Shown here in pieces: positions 62,265 to 64,000 of a DNA stretch of 64,000 bases (the first letter of the stretch is position 1; every line of letters begins with the position of its first letter). The stretch comes from Bacteriovoracaceae bacterium (lineage in GTDB: Bacteria; Bdellovibrionota; Bacteriovoracia; Bacteriovoracales; Bacteriovoracaceae). The DNA lies in the NCBI GenBank assembly GCA_025210745.1, contig JAOARC010000010.1:31454-95453 (forward strand), in the 5' to 3' direction. The position numbers were made by a program, and so were the translations under genes. The notes under the pieces were generated by a model. The model was not told the DNA's origin. It ran no database searches and worked only from the letters and a program-made list of their open reading frames with translations.

Positions 62265-62293
62265 ATATTACAATATTATAATACTGTAATCAA
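62265..62293 (-). promoter_or_regulatory. Promoter of the arsR operon with embedded operator
   Basis: On the minus strand TTGATT (62293-62288), a 17-base spacer and TAATAT (62270-62265). The near-perfect palindrome 62267-62290 fills the spacer, ideal for repression. The start of transcription would be near 62258, 26 bases before ATG. On the plus strand TATAAT (62277-62282), in the middle of the palindrome, can serve as -10 for the rhodanese gene. Confidence 0.6.
62267..62290. repeat. 24-bp near-perfect palindrome, ArsR operator
   Basis: The sequence reads ATTACA-A-TATTATAATA-C-TGTAAT: all bases are symmetric except one A/C pair (62273 and 62284). It lies midway between divergent arsR and rhodanese genes. 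Confidence 0.75.
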
Positions 62294-62310
62294 CAAAAAA
62301 AAGAACAAAT

Positions 62311-62658
62311 ATGGAAATAATAAAAAAATACTACCCTTTTCTTATTATTAGCTTTTTTATTACTTATAAAATTTATAAAAATAGAAAAGCTAAAAATATG
62401 GCAAAAGAGCTTATACAGCAAAATGCTGTTCTCATAGATGTGCGAAACCCCGAAGAATTTGCTCAAAGTAATGTAAAAAACAGTATTAATATACCTCTTG
62501 CCAATATTTCTACTATTTTTAATCAATATCCTAAAAATCAAAAAATTGCCTTCTTTTGTGCAAGTGGACTAAGAAGTAAAATGGCAATAAGTATAATGAA
62601 AAATCAAGGTTTTACAGATGTTCATAATCTTATTTCATGGAAAAATATCAATAGTTAA
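62311..62658 (+). CDS. Membrane-anchored single-domain rhodanese
   Basis: The 115-residue protein has an N-terminal membrane segment (YYPFLIISFFITYKIY) and one rhodanese domain: AVLIDVRNPEEFAQSNVKNSINIPL and active Cys83 in FFCASGLRSKMA. The six-residue active loop fits a sulfurtransferase. It would face the cytoplasm or the periplasm depending on insertion; the basic stretch after the segment favours a cytoplasmic domain. It is divergent from arsR, with the operator between, so it is likely controlled by the same persulfide signal. Confidence 0.88.
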   Translation: MEIIKKYYPFLIISFFITYKIYKNRKAKNMAKELIQQNAVLIDVRNPEEFAQSNVKNSINIPLANISTIFNQYPKNQKIAFFCASGLRSKMAISIMKNQGFTDVHNLISWKNINS

Positions 62659-62692
62659 ATACGCTAGCACTTTTTTTTGATACAATAGGGAT

Positions 62693-62974
62693 ATGATAAA
62701 AATAATATTATTATTATTTGTGTTTATGGCCTACGCCCAAAACCCTATTAGTACAACTCAAAGAGCTATTATCTCTACAACATGGGGAAAAGAATATATG
62801 AAAAACATAGTTCGCGTTGTTGCAAATAATGAAGCCGGTGAATTGCTTATTGATGCTTCTCCTATACTTGGTCCTCTTATTACACAACAAATTAGAATAT
62901 CTATAAAACAAAATGAATTTATCTATAATGCAAGAAAAAAAGAGGTTAAAGCACAATATACTTTTAAATTTTAA
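62693..62974 (+). CDS. Small exported protein of unknown function
   Basis: The 93-residue protein has a signal peptide (MIKIILLLFVFMAYA) and a polar mature part with no recognised motif. It ends YTFKF one base before the insertion sequence, so its stop may be native or the end may have been shortened by the insertion. It lies 34 bases after the rhodanese gene and could belong to the same transcript. Confidence 0.5.
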   Translation: MIKIILLLFVFMAYAQNPISTTQRAIISTTWGKEYMKNIVRVVANNEAGELLIDASPILGPLITQQIRISIKQNEFIYNARKKEVKAQYTFKF

Positions 62975-62975
62975 T

Positions 62976-62986
62976 AACTGCCCTAC
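62976..62986 (+). repeat. Left terminal inverted repeat of the insertion sequence
   Basis: AACTGCCCTAC, the exact reverse complement of 63988-63998. Confidence 0.8.
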
Positions 62987-63106
62987 AACTGTGGTGTTAC
63001 AAAAGAAATAATATTGTCCCCAAAGTCTTTCTTTCTTATCTCAAAACTAAGTAATTACAAGTATATAGTTTATTTCATATATTTTCCTTTTTGAATAAAA
63101 AGACAT

Positions 63107-63988
63107 ATGAAACGTAACTGCCCAAATATTCATTGTCATTTAGCCCATATTATTAAAGATGGTTCCTACAAAAGAAAAAATGATTCCAGAGTAATTCAAA
63201 GATTTAAATGCACAAGCTGTGGTAAAAAGTTTAGTGCATCAACAGGAACTTTGGAGTATGGTCAAAAAAAAAGAAGAATTAATTATCCAGTATTTAAGCT
63301 TTTATCATCAGGTGTTTCTTTAAGAAAGTCAGCACTTATTCTTGGAGTTAATAAAGAGACAGTTAGAAGAAAACTTATCTATTTGGGTAAAAAATCAAAA
63401 CTTAAGAATAAGAATTTTATAAAAAAGCTTCAAAAAAATAAATCCACCCACATTCAATTTGATGACCTTATAACAAAAGAGAACACAAAGCTAAAACCTC
63501 TTAGTATAAGCGTAGCTGTTGACTTTAACAGACGTTACATCTTGGGGGCAAAAGTTAGCCAGATAGCAGCTTTTGGTCATTTAGCAAAAATATCCAAAAG
63601 AAAATACGGTTATAGAAAATCTTATCATCAAGAAGGATTAGATAAGCTCTTTGAGTCTATTAAAAACTCTATTGATTCTAAAGCAAGAGTAGATTCAGAT
63701 GAGCATAAAAACTATAAGAAAGTAGTTCGTAAACACTTAAAGGACTCTGATTATAGGCAGTTTAAGTCTGAGGTTGCAACAGTTGCAGGACAAGGTGAGC
63801 TTAAAAAAGTTCACTTTGACCCACTATTTAAAATAAATCATACGTTAGCGATGCTAAGAGCAAATATTAATAGGCTAATAAGAAAGACATGGTGTACAAC
63901 TAAAGATCCGAAAAGATTAACAGATCATTTAGAAATATTTATTTATTATTACAATCAGGTTTATCTCAAGAGGTTAGCCCCACGCTAG
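63107..63988 (+). CDS. Transposase with N-terminal zinc ribbon
   Basis: The 293-residue product starts with a zinc ribbon (Cys5, Cys10, Cys35, Cys38: RNCPNIHCH and KCTSCGKKF), then a helix-turn-helix-like GVSLRKSALILGVNKETVRRKL, and a DDE-type domain with HIQFDDLITKEN, LSISVAVDFNRRYILGAKV and RVDSDEHKNY. The layout recalls the InsA-type N-terminus of IS1 and COG3677 transposases in one frame. The frame is intact, and its stop overlaps the right inverted repeat, so the element may be active. Confidence 0.8.
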   Translation: MKRNCPNIHCHLAHIIKDGSYKRKNDSRVIQRFKCTSCGKKFSASTGTLEYGQKKRRINYPVFKLLSSGVSLRKSALILGVNKETVRRKLIYLGKKSKLKNKNFIKKLQKNKSTHIQFDDLITKENTKLKPLSISVAVDFNRRYILGAKVSQIAAFGHLAKISKRKYGYRKSYHQEGLDKLFESIKNSIDSKARVDSDEHKNYKKVVRKHLKDSDYRQFKSEVATVAGQGELKKVHFDPLFKINHTLAMLRANINRLIRKTWCTTKDPKRLTDHLEIFIYYYNQVYLKRLAPR

Positions 63989-63998
63989 TAGGGCAGTT
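63988..63998 (-). repeat. Right terminal inverted repeat of the insertion sequence
   Basis: GTAGGGCAGTT, the exact reverse complement of 62976-62986; it overlaps the last base of the transposase stop codon. Confidence 0.8.
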
Positions 63999-64000
63999 TA

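Larger units (their letters stand above)
62976..63998 (+). mobile_element. Insertion sequence with one transposase gene
   Basis: Perfect 11-bp terminal inverted repeats AACTGCCCTAC (62976-62986) and GTAGGGCAGTT (63988-63998) enclose about 1.02 kb with one transposase gene. The next base outwards does not match. Because the window ends two bases later, a target duplication cannot be seen. The family is not certain. Confidence 0.8.

Noticed and set aside
1..64000. CRISPR array, prophage or replication origin
   Set aside because: No regularly spaced direct repeats, phage structural genes, or clusters of DnaA boxes were seen on reading.

Overview
The window is AT-rich (a few hand-counted lines give roughly 25-28% G+C) and densely coded. 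Many genes overlap by 1-4 bases, and many products are secreted or lipoproteins. A TIGR02147-family regulator, secreted proteins of a type common in Bdellovibrionales, phenylalanine hydroxylase with its dehydratase, TonB receptors and many exported proteases suggest a Gram-negative relative of Bacteriovorax/Halobacteriovorax (Bdellovibrionota). This is inferred from gene content only; no rRNA is present.

Layout. 1-4151: pantothenate/CoA operon (coaX, coaBC, panC) with hflX. 4152-5309: a stand-alone DnaA domain I-like protein, a 30-residue membrane miniprotein and small hypotheticals. 5306-7101: a cobalamin riboswitch and a BtuB-like receptor. 7116-16238: a papain-like protease, a di-haem peroxidase operon, an M1-like peptidase and a large metzincin-like protein. 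16293-20322: phhA/phhB, coaE and a subtilase. 20312-31857: ABC-F ATPase, malic enzyme, ridA, an outer-membrane pair, then accA-yicC-gmk-rel. 31929-39483: lipoprotein, sigma-54 activator, engB, acyltransferase, epimerase, chromate transporter and methyltransferase.

39538-42605: tRNA-Leu(CAA) followed by a roughly 3-kb island. The island is bounded by an exact 15-bp repeat of the tRNA 3' end, is richer in G+C than its surroundings, and has no visible integrase. It carries a TIGR02147 regulator divergent from a secreted protein, plus a gene with a poor start.

42627-54613: YjbQ, SelO, DUF1456 and CvfB proteins, an orphan histidine kinase, RecQ, a TonB/receptor/small secreted protein operon, and a permease-SDR-glutathione peroxidase operon. 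Then come tRNA-Asp, a strong terminator and a GyrI-like protein.

55425-62658 is the most notable region. An ArsR repressor carries the two cysteines, 66 residues apart, of the SqrR/BigR persulfide sensors. It heads an operon for an RND/MMPL exporter, a LolA-like protein, an outer-membrane barrel, a DUF2892 protein, a lipoprotein joining a rhodanese to a c-type haem domain, and a Blh/persulfide dioxygenase-like hydrolase. A second rhodanese diverges from it, and a 24-bp near-perfect palindrome lies between them. I read this as a reactive-sulfur response joined to an envelope transport system. The window closes on an insertion sequence with 11-bp perfect terminal inverted repeats.
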